A DNA stretch of 64,000 nucleotides from an uncultured bacterium (GTDB lineage: Bacteria > Verrucomicrobiota > Kiritimatiellia > RFP12 > UBA1067): assembly GCA_900547945.1 (NCBI GenBank), contig URIT01000003.1:1-64000 (forward strand), written 5' to 3'. Made by a program: the position numbers and the translations under genes. The number at the start of each line of letters is the position of its first letter. Position 1 is the first letter of the stretch. This document shows, one piece after another, positions 11,525-20,743 of the stretch. The notes beneath the pieces are model-generated. The model made no database searches, was not told the DNA's origin, and was given only the letters and a program-made list of their open reading frames with translations.

Positions 11525-12655
11525 CTACTTCTTCGCGGGTTCCTTCTTCGGCTCGGCCTTCTTTGGCGCGTCGGCCGTCTTTGGCTCGGCCGTCTTGACG
11601 TCGGCCTTCTTCGCCGCATCGTCCTTCTTCGGCTCCTCCTTGGCCTTCACGAGGTCCTTGCGGGCCTTCGCGAAGTTGTCCGCGCTGTAGGAGCTGACGG
11701 AGTAGGTCCACTTGCCGGCCTTCGCGTTGAAGTCCTTCACGGCCTGTTCGAGCTTCGCGTTCTCCGTGGCGTTCGTGCCGACGGGGGTGAACGCGGCGCT
11801 CACCTTCAGCCAGCGGTCGGAGCCGGTCGCGGTGCCGCCCGTCTTCGCCGTGTAGACCGTGCCGTTCTTGAGCGTGGCCGTGTAGACGGCGCCCGTCGCG
11901 AAGCCGAGTTCGGCCTCGGTGAGCTTGGGGTCGGCGACGCCCGTCAGGTCGAGGTAGCTGAGCGCGGAGTCGAGCGAGTAGGTCTTGGAGGTGTCAAGCT
12001 CCTCCTTCGGCCCGAGGCCCGCGAGGTCCCACTTCCCGTCCTTGCGCGTGAGCTTCACCGTCTCCTTGCCCTTCGCGTAGGTGACGGCGGCGACGTCGGA
12101 CGCCGTGACCGCGCAGATGCGCGTGTCGATCCACTTCTTCGGATCGCCGTCGAACGCCTCCAGCGCGTCCTTCACGAGGACGGGCGTCTTGCCGTCGAAG
12201 AGGACGTAGCGGCCGTCGGGGTAGCCACCGCCGCCGAACTGCGCCATCTGGCCCTTGGGCTTGGCCATGTGCGTGTCGCCGAGCGCGACCGAGGCGAGGG
12301 CCGCGCCCTTCGCGTCCTTGAGCGCGACGACCGTCGGGGACGTGATCGCCTTGCCCGTCGCGAGCTGGCCGACCTTGAGATCCTTCAGCTTGAGCAGGTT
12401 CTCGCGGATCTTCGCCACGTCGGCGGGGTAGCCGTAGAGCGTCTCGACCGTCCAGCCCGCGTCCGTCGCCGCGAGCGCGACCTTCTTCGCGCCGCCGATC
12501 TCGACGCGCGCGACGTCCGAGACCGCGAACGCGGGGAGGATCTTCTTGCCCACGACGGAGGGCGTCTTCATCTTCTTGCCCGCCGTCGTCCAGTACGCGA
12601 CGCCGCCGAGCACGACGGCCACCGCAGAGAGAATTACGAGGTTCTTGCTTGTCAT
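11525..12655 (-). CDS. DUF4340-domain protein of an ABC-2 transporter operon
   Basis: A 376-residue protein with one N-terminal membrane segment (about residues 6-24), followed by the DUF4340 fold ('ARVEIGG...V.L....GWTVE...YPAD..KI...L..L..LK'). DUF4340 proteins typically accompany GldG-like ABC-2 systems and are thought to work outside the membrane; their exact role is unknown. The last 40 or so residues are a low-complexity Lys/Ala/Glu/Pro tail with repeated 'KKAEPK'-type units. GAAGG precedes the ATG. It is the last gene of the operon, separated from the GldG-like gene by the octamer array. Confidence 0.85.
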   Translation of the reverse strand: MTSKNLVILSAVAVVLGGVAYWTTAGKKMKTPSVVGKKILPAFAVSDVARVEIGGAKKVALAATDAGWTVETLYGYPADVAKIRENLLKLKDLKVGQLATGKAITSPTVVALKDAKGAALASVALGDTHMAKPKGQMAQFGGGGYPDGRYVLFDGKTPVLVKDALEAFDGDPKKWIDTRICAVTASDVAAVTYAKGKETVKLTRKDGKWDLAGLGPKEELDTSKTYSLDSALSYLDLTGVADPKLTEAELGFATGAVYTATLKNGTVYTAKTGGTATGSDRWLKVSAAFTPVGTNATENAKLEQAVKDFNAKAGKWTYSVSSYSADNFAKARKDLVKAKEEPKKDDAAKKADVKTAEPKTADAPKKAEPKKEPAKK

Positions 12656-12708
12656 GTGTCTGCCTTCAGGAATGAATTGAACGATGTTGCCCGCTGCCGC
12701 GCTTCAAG

Positions 12709-12820
12709 CACTTAAGCACTTAACCACTTAACTACTTAACTACTTAACTATTTAAGCACTTAACCACTTAACTACTAAAGCACTTAACCACTTAACTACT
12801 TAACCACTTAACTACTCAAA
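12709..12820. repeat. Tandem octamer array, 14 x 8 bp
   Basis: Fourteen consecutive 8-bp units fill exactly 112 bases. Most are CACTTAAC or TACTTAAC; variants are CACTTAAG, TATTTAAG, TACTAAAG and TACTCAAA. The array is AT-rich in a GC-rich genome and lies in the 184-base gap between the GldG-like stop and the DUF4340 start, inside one operon. It resembles the short tandem repeats known from intergenic DNA of cyanobacteria in style only. Confidence 0.95.
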
Positions 12821-12839
12821 ACGCGGCGGCTTAATTTCC

Positions 12840-14711
12840 CTAGTGTTTCCGGCGCCGGAGCCCGTGGAGGATGCCGAAGAGGACGACGAGCAGCGGCACG
12901 AGGCAGATGTTGATCACCTTCAGCGTGAGGCCGAGGCGGTCGATGTCGCCCGTCAGCTCCTTGCGCACGTTCTTGAGCTGGCGGCGCGTGTCGGCCTGCG
13001 CCTTGCGCAGCTTGTCGATTTCCTCCTGCTGCTCCTTGGAGAGGATGAGGCGCTCGTTGCCCGTCTTCTGCTTCTGGAGGGCCATGAGGCGCTGCTGGGT
13101 CTCCTGCAGCTCCTGCTCGAACGCCTCCTGCTTCGCCTGCCACTTCGCCATCGCCTTCGCCTCCAGCGCGTCCACCTTCGCGAACGGACGGTTCGACGGA
13201 CCGCGCGAGCGCACGCCGATCAGCTCCTCACGTCCGGCGTACTGCTCGATGACGTTCGAGAAGAGAACGAGGTTGTCGTTGACGGGCTGGGCGATCGGCC
13301 CGAAGATCGTGTTCATCACCTGCACGCAGAAGTCGTCGGCGAGGAAGTCCGAGTCGCCGAAGAGGACGACGCTGCCCTTCCCCTCGGCCGTCACCTTGGG
13401 AACGGCGTTCGTGGAGCCCTCCACGTAGTCGGGGCCCTTCGGGAACGCGGTCTTGAAGGTGCCGGAGAGGCGCGCCGCGAGCGTGTACTGCGCTCCGCTC
13501 GGCTTCAGTTCCTTGCGCATCGCGCCCATGCCGAACTGCGCGCTCTGGCGGTCGACGAGGCAGGCGTCTTCGGCCGAGCTCAGCACGAGCGGCTCGAACG
13601 AGAGGCCGTCCTTCTTCGCGAAGGAGAAGCTGCCCGCGAACGGGAACATCACCTGCGTGAGGCCGGAGACGAGGAGGTCGCCCTTCGCCATGTTCTTCGC
13701 GCCGAGCGAGAGGAACGCCGGGTTCTCCTCGGCGCGGCCGTTGCCCGTGTTGAGCTTCGTGGCGGCGGCGAGGTCGGCGACGATCTTCGAGGTGTCGAAG
13801 GTCACGCCCCAGGCGTCGAAGAGCTTGCCGAGCGTGGAGGGGCCGTCCTGGCCGCCCATCTGCATCATCATCGGGTTCTGCTGCTGGCGCTGCGCGAGCA
13901 TGTCCATCACGCTGAACGGGTCGACGCACGCGATGAGGCGGCCGCCCCGGATGACGAACTGGTCGATCGCGAAGAGCGTCTTCTCGTTGAGGTCCTTCGC
14001 GTGGAGGAGGACGAGCGCCTTCACGTCGTCGTCGATGGACTCGGCGGTGGGCGGGATCTCGCGCACGTCGTAGTCCTTCTTGAGCTCCGTGAACGCGGCC
14101 CAGCCCTGCGCCTGCTTCCGGCGCTGCATCTGCATCATCGGGTTCGGCGGCTGCCCGAACACGCCCTGGATGGAGGTCATCACGCCGACGACGGGGCGCT
14201 CCGGCCACGCGACGCGCGTGACGAGGCGCGTGATGTCGTATTCGAGCGTCGACTCGGCGCGCGGGCTCAGGCGCGCGAGCGTCTCCTCGCGGTCGCCGCA
14301 CACGGCGACGAGGCCGAAGTAGACCGGCTGGCCGAACGGGTTGACGTTCTGCGGCTCCACGCCGTAGCGCTGCGCCCACTCCTCGGCGTCGCTGTCGGGC
14401 TTCGGGTCGTAGGCTTCAAGGGCGAGGTGCCCGTTGCCCGCGCGCTCGTACTCCTTGAGGAGGTTCTGGACCTGCTGCGCGTAGGTCTTGAGCTGCATCG
14501 GCATCTCGGCGGAGGACGCGCTGAAGTAGAACTTCAGCGTGACATCGGCTTCGAGCTTGCCGAGGACGGCCTTCGAGCCCTTCGAGAGCGTGTAGAGCCT
14601 TTCGCCCGTGAGGTCGAGGCGCAGGGGCAGGTTCGAGAGGATCAGGTTCGCGGCGCCGATGATGGCGGCCAGCACGACCAGTCCGATAACACCAGTGAGT
14701 TTTTTGTTCAT
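12840..14711 (-). CDS. GldG-like ABC-2 auxiliary membrane protein
   Basis: A 623-residue protein. An N-terminal membrane segment (about 5-25) is followed by 'LRLDLTGERLYTLSKGSKAVL', the signature opening of the GldG/ABC_transp_aux family. A large extracytoplasmic domain follows. Near the C-terminus is a coiled coil rich in Gln, Glu and Lys (about 515-590), then a final membrane segment and an Arg/Lys tail. Family members partner with an ABC-2 permease and ATPase: in Bacteroidetes gliding (GldA-F-G), elsewhere as uncharacterised exporters. It starts 22 bases after the permease stop. No other gliding genes are present, so motility is not implied. Confidence 0.88.
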   Translation of the reverse strand: MNKKLTGVIGLVVLAAIIGAANLILSNLPLRLDLTGERLYTLSKGSKAVLGKLEADVTLKFYFSASSAEMPMQLKTYAQQVQNLLKEYERAGNGHLALEAYDPKPDSDAEEWAQRYGVEPQNVNPFGQPVYFGLVAVCGDREETLARLSPRAESTLEYDITRLVTRVAWPERPVVGVMTSIQGVFGQPPNPMMQMQRRKQAQGWAAFTELKKDYDVREIPPTAESIDDDVKALVLLHAKDLNEKTLFAIDQFVIRGGRLIACVDPFSVMDMLAQRQQQNPMMMQMGGQDGPSTLGKLFDAWGVTFDTSKIVADLAAATKLNTGNGRAEENPAFLSLGAKNMAKGDLLVSGLTQVMFPFAGSFSFAKKDGLSFEPLVLSSAEDACLVDRQSAQFGMGAMRKELKPSGAQYTLAARLSGTFKTAFPKGPDYVEGSTNAVPKVTAEGKGSVVLFGDSDFLADDFCVQVMNTIFGPIAQPVNDNLVLFSNVIEQYAGREELIGVRSRGPSNRPFAKVDALEAKAMAKWQAKQEAFEQELQETQQRLMALQKQKTGNERLILSKEQQEEIDKLRKAQADTRRQLKNVRKELTGDIDRLGLTLKVINICLVPLLVVLFGILHGLRRRKH

Positions 14712-14733
14712 TGAAAATCCCTTCCTAACTGGA

Positions 14734-15507
14734 TCAGCTCGCCTTGCGGCTGTCGGTGACGACCTGGGCGGCCGCGAGCATGAACACCATCACGCCCACG
14801 TAGTAGCCGATGTCGGCGAAGTCGACCATGCCCCGGCGCATCGCGTCGAAGTGGCTCAGGAGCGAGCAGGAGGCGACGGCGTTGACGATGCCGGTCGGCA
14901 CGCCCCAGTTCGCGACCGCGTTGACGACGGGGTCGAAGCCGATGATGAGGAGCGTGAACGTGGTCGCGAGCGCGATCACGAAGCTGATCACCTGGCTGCG
15001 CGAGAGAGAACTCGCGAAGACGCCGATCGCCGTCGCGGCGCCGGCGAGCAGGAAGCTGCCGAGGTAGCCGCAGAAGATCGCGCCGAAGTCCGGGCTGCCG
15101 AGCCACGCGGCCGTGCAGACCACGGGGAACGTGAGCGCGAGGCCGATGCCGATGAAGGCCCAGGCCGCGAGGAACTTGCCCACCAGCGCCTCGCCGAGCG
15201 TGATCGGCAGCGTGAGCAGCAGCTCGATCGTGCCGTTACGGCGCTCTTCCGCCCACGAGCCCATCGTGGCGGCCGGCACGAGGAGGAGGTACATCCACGG
15301 GTGCCAGAAGAAGAACGGCGTGAGGTCGGCCTGGCGGCGCTCGTAGAACATCGCGACGCCGAACGTGAGGAAGCCGGCAAGCACGAGGAACGCGACGAGG
15401 AAGACGTAGGCGACGGGGGAGTCGAAGTAGGACTTGAACTCGCGCCCGAAGACGGTCCGCACCGAGCGGAGCGGGCAGTGCCCGGACTTGTTGCTGCAGC
15501 AGCTCAT
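14734..15507 (-). CDS. ABC-2 type permease
   Basis: A 257-residue integral membrane protein with about six hydrophobic segments. It has the ABC-2 (GldF-like) signature 'GSWAEERRNGTIELLLTLPIT' between the second and third segments. It starts one base after the ATPase stop. With the ATPase and the GldG-like and DUF4340 proteins it forms a complete ABC-2 exporter of unknown substrate. Confidence 0.9.
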   Translation of the reverse strand: MSCCSNKSGHCPLRSVRTVFGREFKSYFDSPVAYVFLVAFLVLAGFLTFGVAMFYERRQADLTPFFFWHPWMYLLLVPAATMGSWAEERRNGTIELLLTLPITLGEALVGKFLAAWAFIGIGLALTFPVVCTAAWLGSPDFGAIFCGYLGSFLLAGAATAIGVFASSLSRSQVISFVIALATTFTLLIIGFDPVVNAVANWGVPTGIVNAVASCSLLSHFDAMRRGMVDFADIGYYVGVMVFMLAAAQVVTDSRKAS

Positions 15508-15508
15508 C

Positions 15509-16231
15509 TTACTTCTCCTCCTTCATCGTGAGGTTGCGGAACACGACGTCGAGCTTCCCGCTCGGGTCCAGCGCACGCAGCTTCTCCGGCGTGCCGTCGG
15601 CCTTGACCTCGCCCCGGGCGATGATGATCGCGCGCGTGCAGACGGCGTCGACCTCTTCGAGGATGTGCGTGGAGATGATGATCGCCTTCTCCTTGGCCAT
15701 CTCCTTGATCATTTCGCGCACGACGAACTTCTGGTTCGGGTCGAGGCCGTCCGTCGGCTCGTCCATGATGAGCACCTGCGGATCGTGCAGGATCGCCTGC
15801 GCGAAACACGTGCGCTGGCGGTAGCCCTTCGAGAGCGTGTCGATCGTCTGCTTCGCGACGTTCGCGAGGCGGGCCTTCTCGATCACCGCCGCCACGCGCT
15901 CCTTCACGGCCGCGCCGGAGAAGCCGCGCGCCTTCGCGATGAAGGTCAGGAAGTCCTCCACCGTCATCGCCCGGTAGCTCGGCGCCGCCTCGGGCAGGTA
16001 GCCGAGCGCGCTCTTCGCGCCGATCGGGTCCTTGAGGATGTCGTGCCCGCAGATGACTGCGGTTCCGGACGTCGGCGGGATGAATCCCGTGATCATTCGC
16101 ATCGTCGTCGACTTGCCTGCGCCGTTCGGCCCCAGGAAGCCCAGCACCTCGCCCTTCGCGACGCTGAAGGAGATTCCCTTCACCGCCTCGAAGGAGCCGA
16201 AGCTCTTCTTCAGGTTCTCGACCTTGAGCAT
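15509..16231 (-). CDS. ABC transporter ATP-binding protein (GldA-like)
   Basis: A 240-residue ATPase. Walker A is GPNGAGKST (about residues 34-42). The signature region reads 'LSKGYRQR', a Y variant of LSGGQ. Walker B is 'VLIMDEPTDGLDP', followed by the switch His in 'IISTHI'. It powers the permease encoded immediately downstream. It is the first gene of a four-gene operon. Confidence 0.93.
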   Translation of the reverse strand: MLKVENLKKSFGSFEAVKGISFSVAKGEVLGFLGPNGAGKSTTMRMITGFIPPTSGTAVICGHDILKDPIGAKSALGYLPEAAPSYRAMTVEDFLTFIAKARGFSGAAVKERVAAVIEKARLANVAKQTIDTLSKGYRQRTCFAQAILHDPQVLIMDEPTDGLDPNQKFVVREMIKEMAKEKAIIISTHILEEVDAVCTRAIIIARGEVKADGTPEKLRALDPSGKLDVVFRNLTMKEEK

Positions 16232-16269
16232 GTCTTCTTTGCCTCTCTTTGTTTTACAAATCGTGTAAT

Positions 16270-16291
16270 GGCGGGCATTATAGCACCCGCC
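16270..16291 (-). promoter_or_regulatory. Extended -10 promoter of the ABC operon within a dyad
   Basis: Minus strand GGTGCTATAAT (16287-16277) gives an extended -10. The leader of about 38 bases contains AGAGAGG before the ATPase ATG. The -10 sits in a 6-bp inverted repeat (GGCGGG 16270-16275, CCCGCC 16286-16291) that could be an operator or hairpin. Confidence 0.55.
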
Positions 16292-16313
16292 TGTTAGTGG
16301 CGTGTTAGAACGC

Positions 16314-17882
16314 CTACCGCGCCCGCACCTTCACCGTGCCGACGGGGTAGCGGCGCCCGACGCCGCCCGCGAGCGGCAGCGCGAGGCGCGGCGTGCCGTC
16401 CCGGTCGCCGAGCGACACGGCGAGCGTGTAGGCGCCGGGCGTCAGGGTGGGGACGCGCGTGTCGGTCGCGAAGGCGCCGACCTTCTTCGCCTGCGTGTAC
16501 ACCCACACGCCGTCGTTCGCCTGCGGGATCTCCCCCGCCCAGCCGAACGTGCAGCGGCTCTTCAGCGCAACGGGCCGTTCGACGCCGTTGAGCGTCGGCT
16601 GCGCGTCCGCGAAGTCGAACCGCTCGTCCGACGAAACCCACGCGACGCGCCCCCTGTCGTCGAGGAGCGTCCAGGCGAGCGTCGCGCCCTTGTAGCGGCG
16701 CGCGACGCCGACGTTCACCCAGGTGGACGCGATCTCGACCGGCTCGCCGACCGTCACCTCGTCCGGGAACGCCGCCTCGCGCAGCTCGAAGCGGTAGCCG
16801 AGGCGCCGCGCCGCGCGCGCGTAGGCGTCCTTCGAGCCGTCGAAGCAGACCTTCGGCCAGCCGTGGATGGAGAGCCACGAGGCCTGGTACGCCTCCACGC
16901 TCTCGACGAGCTTCTCGTCGCTCCACGCGCCGCGCTCGTTCGAGAGGTCGTAGTGTTCGTGTTCGACGAAGGTCGGCGCGGCGGGCGCGAAGTACTGCGC
17001 CCAGTCCGCGTGGAACCACCACGGATGCTGCTTCAGGCGCGCGGAGACCATCGACGGCGTGAAGACGAGGATCGAGTCGTCGCGGAAGCCGAAGCCGAGG
17101 TCGTGCGCGTACTTCATGAGCGGCACCTCGGCGGCGGGCTTCGGGTTCGACGAGCCCGCCTGGTCGTCGATGCAGAGGATCGTCGTGTTCGGCAGCAGGC
17201 GGCGGTGCATCTCGTAGTGCTTGAAGAACGCGGCCTCGGGGTCCTTCCCGGCGGCCTTCATCTCCTTCGCGTAGGCGCGCGTGTGCCCCTCGCCCCACAT
17301 GCCGATCGTCCCCACGTCCACGAACGCGACGGACGGCTTGCCGTCGTAGCGCCGCGCGAACGCCTTGAGGAAGTTCTCCAGCTTGGCGAGGAAGACCGGG
17401 TCGCCGTAGTCCGGCTCCCAGATCTCCAGCTCCTCGCCCGGCGGCTCCTTGCCGAAGATCTTGATCATCTTCATCTTGAAGAACCACCCCTTCGCGCCCG
17501 CCTTGCGCACCCACTCCGGCGTCGCGTAGGCCCAGCGCGACTCGCAGCAGGTGAGGCGGAAGCCGATCTGCTTGCCGGCGGCGATCCACGGCGCGGCGTA
17601 GCTGTCGAAGAGGTCCCAGCGGTAGACGCCCTCCTCGGGCTCCAGGAGGCACCACGGGAGGCGGAAGTAGGCGCAGCCCGTACCGGGGAACCAGTCGAGG
17701 ACGTCGCCGCGTTCCTGGAGCTGCCCGTACGCCCACTGCCGGTTCGAGTAGTGGTACATGACAAGCCCCATGTCCGGGTTGACCAGGATCTCGTCCGTGT
17801 TCGCGGGGCGGACCGTCGCGGCCTGCGCCCCCGCCAGCGCGCAGAGCGCCAGCGCCAGCATCGTCTCTCTCGTCCTCTTCAT
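16314..17882 (-). CDS. Secreted DUF4832 / GH42-like glycosidase-related protein
   Basis: A 522-residue protein with a Sec signal (about 1-22, cleavage near AGAQA). The N-terminal two thirds resemble a TIM-barrel glycosidase: 'NPDMGLVMYHYSN', 'CAYFRLPWCLLEPEEGVYRWD' and 'VDVGTIGMWGEGHT', where the last Glu is a candidate acid. The C-terminal part is the DUF4832 beta-sandwich seen in many PVC and Bacteroidetes secreted proteins. Activity is not established. ATG 17882 has GGAGAAGG just upstream. It is the last gene of the alpha-galactosidase operon, 23 bases after GH27. Confidence 0.8.
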   Translation of the reverse strand: MKRTRETMLALALCALAGAQAATVRPANTDEILVNPDMGLVMYHYSNRQWAYGQLQERGDVLDWFPGTGCAYFRLPWCLLEPEEGVYRWDLFDSYAAPWIAAGKQIGFRLTCCESRWAYATPEWVRKAGAKGWFFKMKMIKIFGKEPPGEELEIWEPDYGDPVFLAKLENFLKAFARRYDGKPSVAFVDVGTIGMWGEGHTRAYAKEMKAAGKDPEAAFFKHYEMHRRLLPNTTILCIDDQAGSSNPKPAAEVPLMKYAHDLGFGFRDDSILVFTPSMVSARLKQHPWWFHADWAQYFAPAAPTFVEHEHYDLSNERGAWSDEKLVESVEAYQASWLSIHGWPKVCFDGSKDAYARAARRLGYRFELREAAFPDEVTVGEPVEIASTWVNVGVARRYKGATLAWTLLDDRGRVAWVSSDERFDFADAQPTLNGVERPVALKSRCTFGWAGEIPQANDGVWVYTQAKKVGAFATDTRVPTLTPGAYTLAVSLGDRDGTPRLALPLAGGVGRRYPVGTVKVRAR

Positions 17883-17905
17883 GCCTTCTCCTCGGTTGTT
17901 CACGG

Positions 17906-20014
17906 TCAGAATCCCGCCTGCTTCGCCCGGCAGGGCTCGCAGGCCGCCGTTTCGCCGTCCTGCGGCGCAAGCGGCCGCACGGGGCGCGTCGCCTCGATCT
18001 GGCGGCGCCAGGCGTTCTCGCGGATGTCCGTCATGCCCGCGCGGAAGCGTCCGTCGCGCGCGGGCGAGAGGCGCACGAGGTGTGTCGCGTGGCCGGGCAC
18101 GCGCACCGTGTAGACGCCGCGCGCCTCGTCCTCGTCCTTCTGCCGCCAGAGGTCGCGCACGCGCCAGCCGCCCTCCAGCCCGGCGGCGGCGAGGTCGAAC
18201 GTGACGTTCTGCGCGATGAGGTTCGCGTTCAGGAGGCCCACGGCCACCGAGCCGTCCGCGAGCGGGCGCGCCCAGATCTCGCCCATGCCGTCGGCGGCGA
18301 TCTTCGCCGCGCCGAGGCCGAGCGCGTCCTGGTCGACGGCGAGCACCTCGTCGTTCGAGAGGAGGTTGAACGTGAAGGCGTCGAGCCGCGTCATGTCGCA
18401 GCCGATCATGAGCGGCGCGCCCACGAGGCACCAGAGCGAGACGTGCGTGTACTGCTCGTTCGGCGTGAGGCGCGAGCCCTTGAAGCCGTTCCAGTGCATC
18501 TTGCCGACGCAGAGCATGTCGGGGTCGTTCCACGCCCCCGGCTTCGACCACGGCCAGAGCGCGGCCTGCTTCTGGATGCTGCCGTAGACGCTGCCCCAGT
18601 TGTCGAACACGTCGCCCGTCGTGCGCCAGCAGCTGCCCCACACCGTCTCGCCCCAGGCGGAGACGTTGTCCATGCCGTACTGGCAGAGGGAGAAGAGGAT
18701 GTCGCGGCCCTGCTCGCGCAGCGCCTTGCCCATCATGAGGTAGGGGAAGCGCGCGCGGTCGAGGCCGCCGCCGAAGGCGACCTTCCCGTAGCTGCACCAG
18801 TCGTACTTGAGGTAGTCGAAGCCCCAGTCCGCATACGTCTTCGCGTCCTGGAACTCGTGCATCCAGCTGCCCGCGCAGCCGCCGCAGGTCGTCGGGCCCG
18901 GGGAGGAGTAGAGGCCGGCGCGCAGGCCCTTGGCGTGGATGTAGTCGGCAAGGCCCTTCATCGAGGGGAAGCGCGCGTTGGGGTTGATCGTGCCGTCGGC
19001 CGCGCGCGCGGGGCCCATGAGCGTCTTGTCCGCCTGCTCGCCGGGGCGGTTCTGCCAGAAGTCGTCGATGTTCACGTAGCACCAGCCGTGGTCGGCGAGG
19101 CCGCTTGCGACCATCGCGTCCGCCGCCGCCTTCACCTTCTCCTCTGTGACGCCGCCGCCGAAGACGTTCCAGCTGTTCCAGCCCATCGGGGGCGTGAGCG
19201 CGAGCGTGTCGCCCACGACGAGCGTCACCGTGCGCGTCGCGCGCCCGTGCGCGTTCCGGGCCGTGACGACGAGCGGGTATTCGCCGGGCCGCACCACCGC
19301 GCCGTTCACGGAGGCGCGGTCCGCATTGAAGACGGCGCCGGGCGGCAGGCCCGCCACGGCGATCTCCATCGGCCGCTCCCCCGTCACGGGCACGCGGTAG
19401 AGAATCGGGCTTCCGGGCCGCACGCCCACGCGGCCGGGGCCGTTCACGCGCGGGGCCGCCGGCGTCTTCGGCGTCAGGATCCCCAGCTGCTCCGTGAGCG
19501 TGGCCGGGTCCGGCGGCTTCGTGCCGTCCTTGAAGAGGAAGAAGGCGTCCGCCCAGTCGGCGTGGTCGCTGTCGTTGCCGTCGCCGCCGTCCGTCACCTC
19601 AAGGGCGACGACCTGCACGCCCGCGAGGTCCACCTTCAGCTGCGCGGTGCGCGTCCGGCGCGCGAGGCGTCCCGATGTCGCGGCGAGCCGCCCGTCCGCC
19701 CACACCTTGAACTCGACGCTCGCCTGGCGGCGGTCCTTCATCTCGTCGTCGAGCCCCACCGTCGCCTCGAAGGCGAGCGCGTTCCCGCCGAGCGGCACGA
19801 CGAGGAGGCTCGGCGCATGCGTGCCGAGGCCGTGTTCGTATGTCTTCCCGCCAAGGGAGAGGAGGCCGCCCTCGACGGAGCGCGCGACGAGCGGCGTGCG
19901 GTAGCCGCACGTCATCGCCGAGCGGTCCACGTCCTCCAGCCAGATCTTCTCCGCCGCCAGCGCCGGGACCATCCCGGCCACCAGCATCCACCCCAGAATC
20001 ATCCGCTTCTTCAT
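17906..20014 (-). CDS. Secreted alpha-galactosidase (NPCBM-Ig-GH27)
   Basis: A 702-residue protein with a Sec signal (about 1-21). Domains in order: NPCBM galactose-binding-like module (about 22-165, with 'LGGKTYEHGLGTHAPS'), an Ig-like module (about 190-275), then a GH27 barrel starting 'LTPPMGWNSWNVFG'. The nucleophile Asp is in 'YLKYDWCSYG' and the acid/base Asp in 'WNDPDML'. It hydrolyses terminal alpha-galactosides outside the cytoplasm. ATG 20014 has GGGGAG at good spacing. ATG 20020 overlaps the rsmI stop as ATGA but would be too close to that ribosome site. Translational coupling to rsmI is likely. Confidence 0.92.
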   Translation of the reverse strand: MKKRMILGWMLVAGMVPALAAEKIWLEDVDRSAMTCGYRTPLVARSVEGGLLSLGGKTYEHGLGTHAPSLLVVPLGGNALAFEATVGLDDEMKDRRQASVEFKVWADGRLAATSGRLARRTRTAQLKVDLAGVQVVALEVTDGGDGNDSDHADWADAFFLFKDGTKPPDPATLTEQLGILTPKTPAAPRVNGPGRVGVRPGSPILYRVPVTGERPMEIAVAGLPPGAVFNADRASVNGAVVRPGEYPLVVTARNAHGRATRTVTLVVGDTLALTPPMGWNSWNVFGGGVTEEKVKAAADAMVASGLADHGWCYVNIDDFWQNRPGEQADKTLMGPARAADGTINPNARFPSMKGLADYIHAKGLRAGLYSSPGPTTCGGCAGSWMHEFQDAKTYADWGFDYLKYDWCSYGKVAFGGGLDRARFPYLMMGKALREQGRDILFSLCQYGMDNVSAWGETVWGSCWRTTGDVFDNWGSVYGSIQKQAALWPWSKPGAWNDPDMLCVGKMHWNGFKGSRLTPNEQYTHVSLWCLVGAPLMIGCDMTRLDAFTFNLLSNDEVLAVDQDALGLGAAKIAADGMGEIWARPLADGSVAVGLLNANLIAQNVTFDLAAAGLEGGWRVRDLWRQKDEDEARGVYTVRVPGHATHLVRLSPARDGRFRAGMTDIRENAWRRQIEATRPVRPLAPQDGETAACEPCRAKQAGF

Positions 20015-20016
20015 GG

Positions 20017-20733
20017 TCATTCTCCCCGTGGCTCCTCCGGGTTCGTCCTCGTACGGGCGAACTTCGGGTTGTTTCCGGCAATCACGAGCGCGACCTCGCC
20101 CTTCACCTTCTTGTCCGCGAATTCCCGCGCCAGATCGGAAAGGTAGCCGCGCGACACGCGCTCGTGCAGTTTCGTCAATTCGATGCACACGGCGGCCTCG
20201 CGGTCGCCCAGCACCTCGTAGGCGGCCGCCAGCGTGGGGCCGATGCGGAACGGGGACTCGTAGCAGACGAGCGTGTGTTCCCTGTCCTTGTCTTCGGCGA
20301 ACCAGTTCCGGAGCGCGCCGGGTCCGCGCGGCGGAAAGCCGCGGAACGTGAAGGACGACGTGGAAAGGCCGCTCATCAGGAGCGCCACGTTCACGGCGCT
20401 CGCGCCGGGGATGACGTCGTAGGGGACGCCCTTCCGGGCACAGGTGCGGATCAGGCGGTAGCCCGGGTCGGAGATGCCGGGATAGCCGCCGTCCGAGCAG
20501 AGGACAACCTCCGCGCCCGCCTCGACGGCCTCGACGATCCGCTCCGTCGTCCGTTCCTCGTTCCCCTGGCGGTAGGAGATCATCTCGGGGCGCGGCACGC
20601 CGAAGTGCGTGAGCAGCTGCCAGGTGCGGCGGGTGTCCTCGCAGGCGATGAGGGTGGCGGACTTGAAGGCCTCCAGCCCGCGCGGGGAAAGGTCGCCGAG
20701 GTTTCCGATCGGCGTCGCGACGACATGCAGCAT
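20017..20733 (-). CDS. rsmI: 16S rRNA 2'-O-methyltransferase RsmI
   Basis: A 238-residue SAM-dependent methyltransferase that modifies C1402 of 16S rRNA. Family motifs are 'VVATPIGNLGDLSPRG' at the start, 'CEDTRRT', 'SDGGYPGISDPG' (usually SDAGMPGISDPG) and 'IPGASAVNVALL'. Typical RsmI is about 280 residues; this one ends after the catalytic domain and lacks the small C-terminal domain. TAGGAGG lies about 7 bases before the ATG. It is set oddly between carbohydrate genes and is probably co-transcribed with them. Confidence 0.92.
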   Translation of the reverse strand: MLHVVATPIGNLGDLSPRGLEAFKSATLIACEDTRRTWQLLTHFGVPRPEMISYRQGNEERTTERIVEAVEAGAEVVLCSDGGYPGISDPGYRLIRTCARKGVPYDVIPGASAVNVALLMSGLSTSSFTFRGFPPRGPGALRNWFAEDKDREHTLVCYESPFRIGPTLAAAYEVLGDREAAVCIELTKLHERVSRGYLSDLAREFADKKVKGEVALVIAGNNPKFARTRTNPEEPRGE

Positions 20734-20743
20734 CCGGGGCCTC

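Noticed and set aside
11323..11619. N-terminal extension of carB to 11619
   Set aside because: It would translate the promoter, a 16-bp hairpin and the end of the DUF4340 gene. The 1073-residue form matches CarB length exactly.
12709..12820. CRISPR array
   Set aside because: Units are contiguous 8-mers without spacers and there are no cas genes.
14734..16231. Gliding-motility (Gld) system
   Set aside because: Only the ABC-2, GldG-like and DUF4340 parts are present; no GldB/C/K-N or Spr genes are in the window. I call it an ABC-2 exporter of unknown substrate.
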